From positions 1,796,001 to 1,860,000 of the forward strand of contig NZ_OZ038524.1 in assembly GCF_964036635.1 (NCBI RefSeq): a DNA stretch of 64,000 bases. The letters are read 5' to 3'. A program made the position numbers and the translations under genes. The notes beneath the pieces were generated by a model that worked only from the letters and a program-made list of their open reading frames with translations, made no database searches and had not been told where the DNA came from. Source of the DNA: Tenacibaculum dicentrarchi. Lineage in GTDB: Bacteria > Bacteroidota > Bacteroidia > Flavobacteriales > Flavobacteriaceae. Below, piece after piece: positions 1 to 10,347 of the stretch (position 1 is its first letter; each line of letters starts with the position of its first letter).

Positions 1-2538
1 GAAGGTGTACCAGTTTCTGGTGTTAGTGTAACAATTAGGCTATTAAATACTATTTTAAACTATGGTATTTCTAATAATAAAGGAGAATTTTCAATTAGAA
101 TAAATTCTAAAACAGAAAAAATTCAACTTAAAATTAGGTCAATGGGTTTTAAAAATGTTTCCAAAATTATTGAAAATAAAACTCAAACTTTAAATTTTGT
201 TTTAGAAGAAGAAATAACCGAATTAAAAGAAGTTATTGTAAAATCTTTACCTATTACTCGTAAAGGCGATACTATAAATTATTCTGTAAGTGCATTTTCT
301 AAACAAGAGGATAGAACTATTGCAGATGTTTTAAAAAATATGCCTGGTATTCAAGTTTTAGATAATGGAAAAATTTTGTATCAGGGTAAACCTATTAATA
401 AATATTATATTGAAGGGTTGGATTTATTAGAAGGTAAGTATAATTTAGCAAATAAAAACTTACCTTATAAAGAAGTTACTAAAGTTCAAGTTTTAGAAAA
501 TCATCAACCAATAAAGATGTTGGATACTTTAGTTTTTTCTGACCAATCAGCTATAAATATTAAACTTAAAAATAGTTACACTTTTACGGGGCAAGCAGAA
601 ATTGGTAATGGATTATCGCCTTTACTTTGGGATGTGAATGTAACGCCTATATTATTTTCAAAGAAAAAACAAATGTTAAGTTCTTATCAATCTAATAATA
701 CTGGAAACGATGTGGCTTCGCAATTAAAAACTTTAACAATTGAAGATTTATTAGAACAATTTGAAAGTAATAATGAAAAACAAGATTGGTTATCTATTCA
801 AAAACTTCAAACACCCAATTTTTCAGAAAAACGTTGGTTAGATAACAACATTCATTTAATCACAAATAATTATTTACAAAAATTAAAAAACGATTATAAA
901 TTGCGGTTAAATGTTTCTTATATTAATGATTATCAGCAACAAAACGGAATTACAAATACTCAATTTTTCACTTCAAATGACACTATTAATTTATTTGAGC
1001 AGAAATATAACCAACTTTATATAAATACTTTAGAAACAAATCTAACACTTCAAAAGAATACTAATAAAAACTTTTTAAAAAACAGTTTACAATTTCAAGG
1101 ATTTTGGGATAATCAACAAGGCAATATTCAACTCAATAATAGTAATATTGGTCAAAGTTTAAGTAATAGATATTTTAAACTATCAAATAAATTTAAAACT
1201 CTATTCTCAATTGGTAAACAGATTGCTTCATTAAATTCTTATATAGGATTTAATAAAACACCACAATCATTAATTATTCACCCAGGTCAGTTTAACGACT
1301 TATTAAATAATGGTAATGCTTATGAAAAAGTTATTCAAAACGTTGAACTTAATACGTTTTACACTAATAAGTCTTTAGGTTTCACAAAAGGTTGGAAACA
1401 ATTCAGTTTTAGCCCTAAAGTTGGTTTTCAGTTTGAAAAGCAAGATTTAAAAAGTAAAATTTTAACATCAAACACAAATCAAATCTCAAATTTTGAAAAC
1501 AATTTAGATTGGAGACGTGCCAAATTGTATTTTAATTTAAAAACACAATATAAAAAAGATGAATGGAGAATGGAATTGACAACGCCAGTTAATTTTCATA
1601 ATTACCAATTAGAAGACAAACCTTTATTGCGAAATCAAAACCTCAATCGATTAACTTTTGAACCACGCTTCTCTTTAAATTATGATATCACTAATTTTTG
1701 GAGTATTGTTTCATCAGCCAGTTTTAGCAATCAATTTGGGGCTATAAATCAAGTATATTATAATTACATCTTGCTAAATTATAGAAACATACAACGTATA
1801 GATGCACCTTTACCTGAAAAACAAACTATTAATTATTCTGCATTTATAGGTTATAGAAACCCTATTAATGCTTTATTTTTAAACTTAACTTATTCAAATA
1901 CGACAACAAATAATAACTTACTTTACAATACACAAGTTTTAAATAATGGTGCAATTGAGTTTCAAGCTATTGAACAAGACAATAAAAGACAATCTCATAA
2001 TTTTTCTACGAAATTGAGCAAATATATTAGTTCAATAAACACAAATATAACGATGAGTGTCAATTATAGTCTACAATATTTTCAGCAAATTTTGAATTCT
2101 AATATAACAGATATCTCTAATCAAAATTGGGGTTTTAATGGAAAGGTAGATATCGATATTACTGATTCGTTAAATACAGAATTAACATCTACTTTTCAAT
2201 TTTCAAACAATCAAATCCAAGAACAGAAAAATCAAACAATAACTCAACAATTTCATAAATTCAATATTAACATTTACCCAAAAGAAAATCAATACTTAAG
2301 TTTAAAAACTGAACTTATCAAGAATAATTTATTCTCTGAAAATACTAAAAATTTATTTGCAGATTTAGTTTATCGCTATACTTGGAAAAAGAAAAACATT
2401 GATTTTGAGATTCAATGGAATAATATTTTTAACACAGAAAATTACAGAACTGTAAATATTAATAATTTTAGTTATTTGGAATCTAATTTTATTTTAAGAC
2501 CTACACAAGTATTGTTTAAAGTCAAGTTTTCATTATAA
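1..2538 (+). CDS. TonB-dependent receptor-like outer-membrane protein, 5' end outside window
   Basis: The reading frame is open from the first base, so the N-terminus lies outside the window; the first internal ATG at 142 is not the start. The first ~60 residues are the end of a carboxypeptidase-regulatory-like beta domain. A plug-like domain follows, with the motif IADVLKNMPGIQV and then YIEGLDLL, which is typical of Bacteroidota receptors of this kind. The remainder is an Asn- and aromatic-rich beta-barrel ending in FKVKFSL. Such proteins sit in the outer membrane and take up large ligands with TonB energy, or act as relatives of such receptors. No substrate can be read from the sequence. 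Many family members pair with a GLPGLI protein, but none is adjacent here. Confidence 0.85.
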   Translation, partial: EGVPVSGVSVTIRLLNTILNYGISNNKGEFSIRINSKTEKIQLKIRSMGFKNVSKIIENKTQTLNFVLEEEITELKEVIVKSLPITRKGDTINYSVSAFSKQEDRTIADVLKNMPGIQVLDNGKILYQGKPINKYYIEGLDLLEGKYNLANKNLPYKEVTKVQVLENHQPIKMLDTLVFSDQSAINIKLKNSYTFTGQAEIGNGLSPLLWDVNVTPILFSKKKQMLSSYQSNNTGNDVASQLKTLTIEDLLEQFESNNEKQDWLSIQKLQTPNFSEKRWLDNNIHLITNNYLQKLKNDYKLRLNVSYINDYQQQNGITNTQFFTSNDTINLFEQKYNQLYINTLETNLTLQKNTNKNFLKNSLQFQGFWDNQQGNIQLNNSNIGQSLSNRYFKLSNKFKTLFSIGKQIASLNSYIGFNKTPQSLIIHPGQFNDLLNNGNAYEKVIQNVELNTFYTNKSLGFTKGWKQFSFSPKVGFQFEKQDLKSKILTSNTNQISNFENNLDWRRAKLYFNLKTQYKKDEWRMELTTPVNFHNYQLEDKPLLRNQNLNRLTFEPRFSLNYDITNFWSIVSSASFSNQFGAINQVYYNYILLNYRNIQRIDAPLPEKQTINYSAFIGYRNPINALFLNLTYSNTTTNNNLLYNTQVLNNGAIEFQAIEQDNKRQSHNFSTKLSKYISSINTNITMSVNYSLQYFQQILNSNITDISNQNWGFNGKVDIDITDSLNTELTSTFQFSNNQIQEQKNQTITQQFHKFNINIYPKENQYLSLKTELIKNNLFSENTKNLFADLVYRYTWKKKNIDFEIQWNNIFNTENYRTVNINNFSYLESNFILRPTQVLFKVKFSL

Positions 2539-2560
2539 CAATTTCGGAATAAAAAAAACG

Positions 2561-2700
2561 GCTACCAACACCGTATAAAATTAATTGCTGGTTTTAGCTT
2601 ATTTAGAAAAGTTCTCGCAGACTTTAAATCTGTGTTTTATTTACTAACTTTAGTGCTTGAAACACGCAACTAATCTTATACAACAACGTTGTAATTAATG
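2561..2700. repeat. Imperfect inverted-repeat element (MITE-like intergenic repeat)
   Basis: Arms at 2573-2594 and 2660-2681 are inverted copies matching at 18 of 22 positions (core GTATAAnATTAnTTGC). A smaller inverted repeat around TTTAAA lies between them at 2616-2634. From memory, similar sequences (ACCAACACCGTATAAA at one end, ACAACGTTGT at the other) recur between genes in Bacteroidota. It lies between the receptor stop and a decayed IS element, where insertions have accumulated. No coding capacity is visible. Confidence 0.55.
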
Positions 2701-2761
2701 GAATAGAAGAATTTTACTGAAATAGCTTGACTAAAAATTCATCAATTATTGATAGTCACTT

Positions 2762-3220
2762 ATGAAATTACAAAAACAACCCTGGCGAAAAAAAACGTAC
2801 GAAAAAGTAACATTAGAACTCAAATTATTCATCGTTGACCAAATTCAAAATGGTCAAATCTCTACAAACTTTGCCTCCAAAAAATATGATGTTCCTAGAA
2901 CTACTATTTCATATTGGATTAGAAAATATAGTATCTTAGCTCAACAAAATAATGGTATGAGTAAATTAGATGAAATTAAAAAACTAAAGGAACGAATTGA
3001 AGAACTAGAGTTTGTAAAAGACTTTCAGCAAGATGTTATTGCCGATATGGAAATCATTACTGGAGTTGATATGTCAAAAAAGTCGTTGCCCGAAACATTA
3101 GCAAAAGAGATAGAAATAAAGAAGAAAAACATTTTAAAAGAAAATGGTTCTATCAGTGTTTTGGGATTAGTAAACAAGCCTTCTACAAAAGAATTAAAAA
3201 ACAAGAAAACAAACAGTTAA
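2762..3220 (+). CDS. IS3-family transposase OrfA (helix-turn-helix)
   Basis: This 152-residue protein has an N-terminal helix-turn-helix (about residues 12-55, with TISYWIRKY at the recognition helix) and a leucine-zipper-like coiled coil at about 75-95 (LKERIEELEFVKDF), the usual OrfA layout of IS3 elements. An A6G heptamer at 3076-3082 is phased as A_AAA_AAG, the canonical -1 slippery site, and the OrfB frame continues in the -1 frame. OrfA looks intact, but its partner is truncated, so the element cannot transpose unaided. Confidence 0.8.
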   Translation: MKLQKQPWRKKTYEKVTLELKLFIVDQIQNGQISTNFASKKYDVPRTTISYWIRKYSILAQQNNGMSKLDEIKKLKERIEELEFVKDFQQDVIADMEIITGVDMSKKSLPETLAKEIEIKKKNILKENGSISVLGLVNKPSTKELKNKKTNS

Positions 3221-3402
3221 ATGATAAGAAACTAATTAAAATGGTGCAACAATATCGTAAAACTGTAGGTTCTAAAACTGGAGGAATTAAACTCTATACG
3301 GAATTAAAAAACGACATGGTTAATCAGAATATTAACATCGGTAGAGATCAGTTTTATCGATTTTTAAGGCTTCATAACTTACAATACTATCCTTATTTAT
3401 AA
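3082..3402 (+). pseudogene. IS3-family OrfB fragment lacking the catalytic domain
   Basis: In the -1 frame relative to OrfA the sequence is open from the slippery site to a stop at 3400-3402. It contains CFGISKQAFYKRIKK and, further on, GGIKLYTEL and IGRDQFYRFLRLHNL. These are the N-terminal OrfB motifs (HTH_21 region) of IS3 transposases. The frame stops after about 106 residues, just where the DDE integrase core should begin, so only the DNA-binding start of OrfB survives. The remainder was probably deleted when the downstream chromosome was joined. Confidence 0.8.
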
Positions 3403-3416
3403 AAAACAAGGATAGT
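3386..3416. terminator. 9-bp perfect stem-loop, possible weak terminator
   Basis: ACTATCCTT (3386-3394) and AAGGATAGT (3408-3416) are exact inverted copies around a 13-nt A/T loop. It lies between the OrfB fragment and the 3' end of the butyrate kinase gene. No long T run follows on either strand, so termination is uncertain; it could instead be an IS-end remnant. Confidence 0.35.
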
Positions 3417-3445
3417 TAGTTTTGTATAAATTTCAACCTATAAAG

Positions 3446-4522
3446 CTATTTATAAACTTTTAAGTTTATCGCATTTTCTAAAACTAGATTTCCATTAAAA
3501 GCAAGTGCTTCTAATTCGTCTTCACCCGGATATATTTCTGTAGTTGCAATGTAGTTTGTGTAGTCTTTTAATTGTTCCGTAACGTATTTGCTATAAGCAA
3601 TTCCACCGGTTAATAAAATAGCGTCTACATCTCCTTTTAACACTGTTGCCATCGCTCCAATGTATTTTGCTATTTGAAAACACATCGCATCTAAAACAAT
3701 TTTATAATTATCATCTGTAAGCGCTTTGTTTTCAACAATTCTCATGTCGTTAGTTCCCAAATATGCGTTTACACCTCCTTTTCCTACAATGAATTGCTGC
3801 ATTTGCTCTAGCGTATATTTACCGCTCATTGCAAGCTTAATTAAATCGCCCGTAGGTAATGTTCCTGTACGTTCAGGAGAAAAAGGGCCTTCACCATCAA
3901 AACCTTGATTTACATCAATAACTTTTCCTTTTTGATGTGCACCAACAGTTATTCCCCCTCCCATATGTACTATAATAAGGTTTAGGTTATCATATTTTTT
4001 AGCATTTTTTTCAGCAAATTTTCTAGCTACTGCTTTTTGATTTAAAGCATGAAAAATAGAAATTCTTTTCAATTCTGGGTGTCCTGTAAATCGTGCTAAT
4101 TCACATAATTCATCGACAACTACAGGATCTGCTATATAGGCTTTAATACTGTTTTCGGTAGCAATATCATTCGCTATAATTGCGGCTAAATTACTTGCGT
4201 GTTGCTTTGGTGCATTCACCAAATCGTTAAGCATCGCTTTATTCACCTGATAAACTCCTGAAACAACAGGCTTTAAAAGGCCTCCTCTAGCCATCACTAA
4301 TTTTAAAGAGCTTGGCGTTATGTTTTGTTTTTTTAAGAAATTTAAAATCAAGGTTTTTCGATATGGAGCTTGGTCTAAAATACTTGAAAATTCTTGTAAA
4401 TCTTCGGGGTTATGATGAAAATTTTCTTCAAAAACAGGCATATCTCCGTTAAAAAGTCCAATTTTTGTAGAAGTAGATCCTGGGTTTATTACTAAAATAT
4501 AGTTTTTCATTTTTTTATTCAT
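3446..4522 (-). CDS. buk: Butyrate kinase
   Basis: Makes ATP and a carboxylate from the acyl phosphate produced by the adjacent phosphate acyltransferase (ASKHA fold). Recognisable motifs are INPGSTSTKIGLF at the N-terminus (phosphate 1), ARGGLLKPV, HASNLAAIIA, SIFHALNQKAVAR, HMGGGITVGAH and GFDGEGPFSPERTG. These fit butyrate kinase better than acetate kinase, and 358 residues is the normal length. The start overlaps the stop of the upstream gene by 8 bp; a second ATG at 4510 (MKNYI) starts just past that stop and is equally plausible. The two genes should be cotranscribed and translationally coupled. Substrate range may include branched-chain acyl phosphates. Confidence 0.9.
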   Translation of the reverse strand: MNKKMKNYILVINPGSTSTKIGLFNGDMPVFEENFHHNPEDLQEFSSILDQAPYRKTLILNFLKKQNITPSSLKLVMARGGLLKPVVSGVYQVNKAMLNDLVNAPKQHASNLAAIIANDIATENSIKAYIADPVVVDELCELARFTGHPELKRISIFHALNQKAVARKFAEKNAKKYDNLNLIIVHMGGGITVGAHQKGKVIDVNQGFDGEGPFSPERTGTLPTGDLIKLAMSGKYTLEQMQQFIVGKGGVNAYLGTNDMRIVENKALTDDNYKIVLDAMCFQIAKYIGAMATVLKGDVDAILLTGGIAYSKYVTEQLKDYTNYIATTEIYPGEDELEALAFNGNLVLENAINLKVYK

Positions 4523-5423
4523 TAGAAGCAGCAGAAGCTAATAAAATACTATTATATTTCGTATCTTTAGAATCGGCTCTAGAGGTTAATACTATTGGAA
4601 AAGGCGCACCTAATACGATACCACATAATTTTGCATTTGCAAAAAACACAAAGGATTTATACAACATATTTCCTGCCTCGATGTTAGGAACTAAAATAAT
4701 GTCGGCATCTCCAGCTACAGGACCTTCTAATCCTTTTGATTTTTTACTTTCAAAACTAATAGCGTTGTCAAAAGAAAGAGGTCCATCAATTAAACAGTCT
4801 TTAATTTGTCCACGGCGTTGCATAATAGACAGTAAAGCTGCATCGGTAGTTGCAGACATTTTTTCGTTTACCATTTCAACAGCGGCAACAGCGGCAATTT
4901 TTGGGTTAATAACTCCTATACGCTTAGAAAAATTTACGGCATTTTTTACGATTGCAACTTTTTCTTTTAGCCCAGGAGCAATATTAAAAGCAACATCTGT
5001 AATTCCTAAAAGTTTGTGGTATTCTGGAATTTCAAAAATTGCGTAATGCGATAAGAATTTTCTTGTTTTTAATCCCCATTCTTTATTAAGTACACCTGAT
5101 AAAAGTTCTGCCGTAGATAATTTACCTTTCATTAAAATATCTGCTTTTTTAGCAGTAACCATAGATATTGATTTTTTAATAATAGCAGGTAAGTCACGTT
5201 CAAAATGACACTCAATATCTGTTAAATCAAAATTTAAATTTTTAGCACAAGCTAAAAGGTCTTCTTTTTTAGCTACTAATACTGGCGTAATAATTCCTTT
5301 TTCATAAGCATTTTTTATAGCCTCTAAAGCATGTTCATCTGCCGCAGAACACAATACTATTCTTTTCTTAACAGCTTGTTGATCTACAATTTTTTTTAAA
5401 TCAGATAATTGGGTAAATTCCAT
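4515..5423 (-). CDS. ptb: Phosphate butyryltransferase (phosphate acyltransferase family)
   Basis: Converts an acyl-CoA such as butyryl-CoA plus phosphate to the acyl phosphate, which the overlapping kinase gene then uses. At 302 residues it has the PTA_PTB layout: LMKGKLSTAELL near residue 95-106, the LSHYAIFEIPEYHKLLGITD region, and a C-terminal GDADIILVPNIEAGNMLYKS segment. It is the first gene of a two-gene operon, with a -7 promoter element just upstream. Acetyl-transferring Pta is the main alternative; the short length and the butyrate kinase partner argue for Ptb. Confidence 0.88.
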   Translation of the reverse strand: MEFTQLSDLKKIVDQQAVKKRIVLCSAADEHALEAIKNAYEKGIITPVLVAKKEDLLACAKNLNFDLTDIECHFERDLPAIIKKSISMVTAKKADILMKGKLSTAELLSGVLNKEWGLKTRKFLSHYAIFEIPEYHKLLGITDVAFNIAPGLKEKVAIVKNAVNFSKRIGVINPKIAAVAAVEMVNEKMSATTDAALLSIMQRRGQIKDCLIDGPLSFDNAISFESKKSKGLEGPVAGDADIILVPNIEAGNMLYKSFVFFANAKLCGIVLGAPFPIVLTSRADSKDTKYNSILLASAASNE

Positions 5424-5442
5424 TTGTGTTTGTTTTGTTTTG

Positions 5443-5450
5443 CAAAAATA
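5443..5450 (-). promoter_or_regulatory. -7 promoter element for ptb-buk
   Basis: Read on the minus strand this is TATTTTTG, matching the Bacteroidota -7 consensus TAnnTTTG. It would place the transcript start about 16 nt before the ptb ATG. No convincing -33 TTG was seen. Confidence 0.45.
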
Positions 5451-5655
5451 GTCTTTTAGATACGTTAATTCTAGTACTGAAATTGGTTTTATAGAATCAT
5501 CTAAAAAAATAAGAGTTTCCTTAATAAAAACAATCTATTAAAGAGATAACAAGAAAGTTGTTAATAAAAAAATGTATATTTATTAATTTTATTTATATTT
5601 TAATTAAAACATAAATAAAATACTCAGAATCTATTATTTAAGAACATACCTGTAA

Positions 5656-6198
5656 ATGAAAATATATTATATAAAAATCCTTGAATCTGTTATTACCATC
5701 ATATTGTATTTTTTTCTAAGAAAAAATGCTATAAAAATTATCAATAAAACACTTTCAGATAAATTTATTCATAGCTCAAGAGGAATGATAATTAAGAAAA
5801 TTATTAACATAATTTTATCTTTAATTTTTCTTATTTTTATTTCACTAATTTGGGGAGTAAAACAATCTGATTTAGCAGTGTTTATAGGTTCAGTACTTAC
5901 ATTTGTTGGAGTTGCATTTTTCGCACAATGGTCTTTGCTTTCTAATATAACGTCTAGTATAATCTTATTTTTTAATCATCCTGTAAAGTTAAATGATTCT
6001 ATCGTTATTTTAGAAGCTAAAGACTATGTGATTGAAGGGAGAGTTATTAATATTGGTTTATTTTTTATAACACTTCAAACAAAAGAATCGGGAGAAATAA
6101 CGTTACCTAACAATATTTTTATTTTAAAAAGTATTAAAAATATTACCAAAGAAACCAAAAAAGAAGCCAATATCACTAATGAAAATCATATAAAATAA
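5656..6198 (+). CDS. Small MscS-like mechanosensitive channel protein
   Basis: At 180 residues this is much shorter than E. coli MscS. It has hydrophobic segments at about 8-22, 47-66 and 73-88, then the TM3-like stretch GVAFFAQWSLLSNITSSI and FFNHPVKLNDSI, which match the pore helix and the start of the beta domain of MscS-family channels. The beta domain follows, and the usual C-terminal alpha/beta domain is missing. The tail is Lys-rich. It probably gates solute release under osmotic stress. It is followed 25 nt later by another small membrane protein gene, possibly in the same transcript. Confidence 0.75.
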   Translation: MKIYYIKILESVITIILYFFLRKNAIKIINKTLSDKFIHSSRGMIIKKIINIILSLIFLIFISLIWGVKQSDLAVFIGSVLTFVGVAFFAQWSLLSNITSSIILFFNHPVKLNDSIVILEAKDYVIEGRVINIGLFFITLQTKESGEITLPNNIFILKSIKNITKETKKEANITNENHIK

Positions 6199-6223
6199 TT
6201 ATTAATTTCAAAAAACATAACAA

Positions 6224-6718
6224 ATGAACGAGCATAAAGCTAATGTTGGACTCTTAACCAAGATGATTTTTTTAGTTATAATTATTTGGAGTGCCTCAAC
6301 AATTTTAATATTTTTTGGGCTTGACAATTGGTCTAACAGAGGTAGTTTTGGTGATTTATTTGGTGCAGTAAATGCGTTATTTTCTGGATTAGCTTTTGCA
6401 GGATTAATTTATACAATCGTATTACAAAAACAAGATTTAGAATTGCAGCGGAATGAAATTGGCTTAAATAGACTAGAATTAAAAAAAAGAGCTAAAGCAC
6501 AAAAAAATTCAGAAAAAGCATTGATTGAGCAAGTAGAACAAATGAAAACTGCATCGAAATTAAATGCACTCAAAACATTAATTGATTATTATAATATTCA
6601 GATTACAAACCCTAATAACACGACTGAAATAATACTGAAAGCAAAAGAAAAAAGAAAAGCTACAATTAAAGAAATAGATACCTTAATTGACAGAATAGAA
6701 GATGATGATTTGGAATAA
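6224..6718 (+). CDS. Two-helix membrane protein with coiled coil, function unknown
   Basis: 164 residues. Transmembrane helices lie at about 10-30 and 48-66, joined by a segment containing GSFGDLFGAVNALFSGLAFAG. A charged helical region (about 70-110, LQRNEIGLNRLELKKRAK) is predicted by eye to be a coiled coil, and the tail is acidic. The DLFGAVNALFSG loop plus coiled coil occurs in many Bacteroidota hypothetical proteins, but I cannot assign a function. It follows the MscS-like gene on the same strand, so a membrane-stress role is conceivable but unsupported. Confidence 0.6.
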   Translation: MNEHKANVGLLTKMIFLVIIIWSASTILIFFGLDNWSNRGSFGDLFGAVNALFSGLAFAGLIYTIVLQKQDLELQRNEIGLNRLELKKRAKAQKNSEKALIEQVEQMKTASKLNALKTLIDYYNIQITNPNNTTEIILKAKEKRKATIKEIDTLIDRIEDDDLE

Positions 6719-6744
6719 AGACAATAATACAACCATAAAAACCA

Positions 6745-7395
6745 CTATTTTCGAAACAGTATTGCTTTTACAATTAAAAATTGCGCCAATACATAGAGTA
6801 TAATTATAGTGATATCAAAAAAATGCTTTGGGTTGTAAAAATTATTTAAAGCAATACAACTATCTGAAGCAATAAATAAAATTGCACCTAATAACAATAC
6901 CGTGTTTTTTATTGATTTTTCTTGCTGGTAATTTAACAAAGTACAAGTTCCAAAACCTGAAATTGCCGTTCCATAAACTAATACAGGCACTAACATTTCG
7001 CCTAAATTATCTTTTATCAACAAAAAAACACTTACAAATAAAGCTACAAAAATAATTGCTGATTTTACAATTTTTACAACGGCTGTTTTCCTTAAAAAAT
7101 TTGCGGTCATTTTTATATACATAATGTGTGCAACTAAAAAAGAGCCTAATCCGAATACAAAATAATTTGTTTTATCTAATAAAAATACATCACCCAAAAA
7201 AGAAAAAAACAATGCTGAAAACAGCCATAAATTAGCTTTTCCATCTTTTTTTATACTTACTAAATATAATACAACTAAACTTGGCATCAATAAAGGTTTA
7301 CAAAAAAATTCTAAACTTTTATTTTGTGTAATTACTGCATAAACATCTAAAATTGCAATTATTAAAAAAATAATTGATACTATTTTTATTCTCAT
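6745..7395 (-). CDS. YhhN/TMEM86 family lysoplasmalogenase-like membrane protein
   Basis: A 216-residue, almost entirely hydrophobic protein with about eight membrane helices. The family motifs are visible: CKPLLMPSLV near residue 32, SALFFSFLGDVFLL, FVFGLGSFLVAHIMYI, PVLVYGTAISG, and GAILFIASDSCIALNNF near the C-terminus, with the paired Asp residues expected of the active site. Family members hydrolyse lysoplasmalogens or similar ether lipids in the membrane. It is convergent with the upstream pair and divergent from the next gene. The family call is firm; the actual substrate in this organism is not known. Confidence 0.85.
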   Translation of the reverse strand: MRIKIVSIIFLIIAILDVYAVITQNKSLEFFCKPLLMPSLVVLYLVSIKKDGKANLWLFSALFFSFLGDVFLLDKTNYFVFGLGSFLVAHIMYIKMTANFLRKTAVVKIVKSAIIFVALFVSVFLLIKDNLGEMLVPVLVYGTAISGFGTCTLLNYQQEKSIKNTVLLLGAILFIASDSCIALNNFYNPKHFFDITIIILYVLAQFLIVKAILFRK

Positions 7396-7485
7396 TTGTT
7401 TAGTTCTAATTTTAAGGGAAATTACAACAATTTATAATTATATTAACTGTAATAGTTTTAAATCAATTAGATTTGTTAAAAAACA

Positions 7486-8082
7486 ATGAAAGAAAATATT
7501 AAAATAGCAGTAAAGATAAGTGGTAAAACAGCTCTTAAATGGATTTTTATTTTTTCATTAGGAAATATAGTAACCTTAATAACATTTCTTATCGCTTTAT
7601 ATGGAAATATTGGGTTATCAGGTGGTGGTCATGGAAGTATTATAGGTTTATTTACAGGACTACTAACAACAAATATCTTTACTTTTCTACTTATTTTTGG
7701 ATCTCCAGTTTTTATTGCTATCTATTTTATAATTGCAAATAAAATTTCAATTCAAAATGCAATATATCTATTATGGGAAGGAAAAGCGGGAAATTATATT
7801 TCTTCAAAAGTAGAAAATGTAACTAAAAAATTAACAGAAAAAGAAGGGTGGAAAAAAGAACTTACCGATAAAGCAATTTTAAAAGCAAAAATATTGCAGT
7901 TAACAAAAAATGACAATGATACGTCTAAATTACAACGTAAGATTATTAACTTTGGATTTAATAAAATAAAACTTGATGAAATTGATTTTCAAGATGAAAA
8001 TTTAAATTTATCTGATTTTTTGACAAACAAGTTTAATGATTTTATCGCAGAAACCACAAAACCTTCATTAAAATTGCTTTAG
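7486..8082 (+). CDS. Membrane protein of unknown function
   Basis: 198 residues. Two hydrophobic segments (about 18-40 and 60-85) flank a Gly-rich loop (GLSGGGHGSIIGLFTGL). A Lys/Glu-rich cytoplasmic C-terminal half follows, with ITEKEGWKKELTDKAILKAKILQL-like amphipathic character. I recognise no family. It stands alone, divergent from the YhhN gene and convergent with ligA, and is separated from ligA by a strong inverted repeat. It may be lineage-specific. Confidence 0.5.
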   Translation: MKENIKIAVKISGKTALKWIFIFSLGNIVTLITFLIALYGNIGLSGGGHGSIIGLFTGLLTTNIFTFLLIFGSPVFIAIYFIIANKISIQNAIYLLWEGKAGNYISSKVENVTKKLTEKEGWKKELTDKAILKAKILQLTKNDNDTSKLQRKIINFGFNKIKLDEIDFQDENLNLSDFLTNKFNDFIAETTKPSLKLL

Positions 8083-8196
8083 ATATTAATTATTACTCAA
8101 ATAAGCCTTCTAATTTGCTCTATGATAATTAAATAAAACTACCTCCAAAACTAGTAATCATTATATATATATCTCATCAAAAAAGCCTAGCAAACA

Positions 8197-8244
8197 TATA
8201 TTTTAAATAAGAAAGGGAATTCTCCCCTTCTTATTTAAAATATA
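8197..8244. terminator. Bidirectional terminator, 22-bp stem
   Basis: Arms 8197-8218 and 8223-8244 pair over 22 bp with a single mismatch around a four-base loop (ATTC). The centre is G/C-rich and the outer parts are A/T runs, so it works on either strand. It lies between the convergent 7486-8082 gene and ligA and probably ends both transcripts. Confidence 0.85.
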
Positions 8245-8253
8245 ATTCTACCT

Positions 8254-10275
<2,022 letters not shown>

Positions 10276-10295
10276 TTACAAGAGTATTTTAAACT

Positions 10296-10326
10296 AAAAA
10301 ACCGAAACAAAAGTTTCGGTTTTTTT
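10296..10326. terminator. Rho-independent terminator for GAPDH gene
   Basis: AAAAAACCGAAAC (10296-10308) and its exact reverse complement (10313-10325) flank the loop AAAA, with a T run on either strand. It lies immediately downstream of the minus-strand GAPDH gene and before ligA. Confidence 0.85.
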
Positions 10327-10347
10327 ATTATTTATTAATATAAACCA

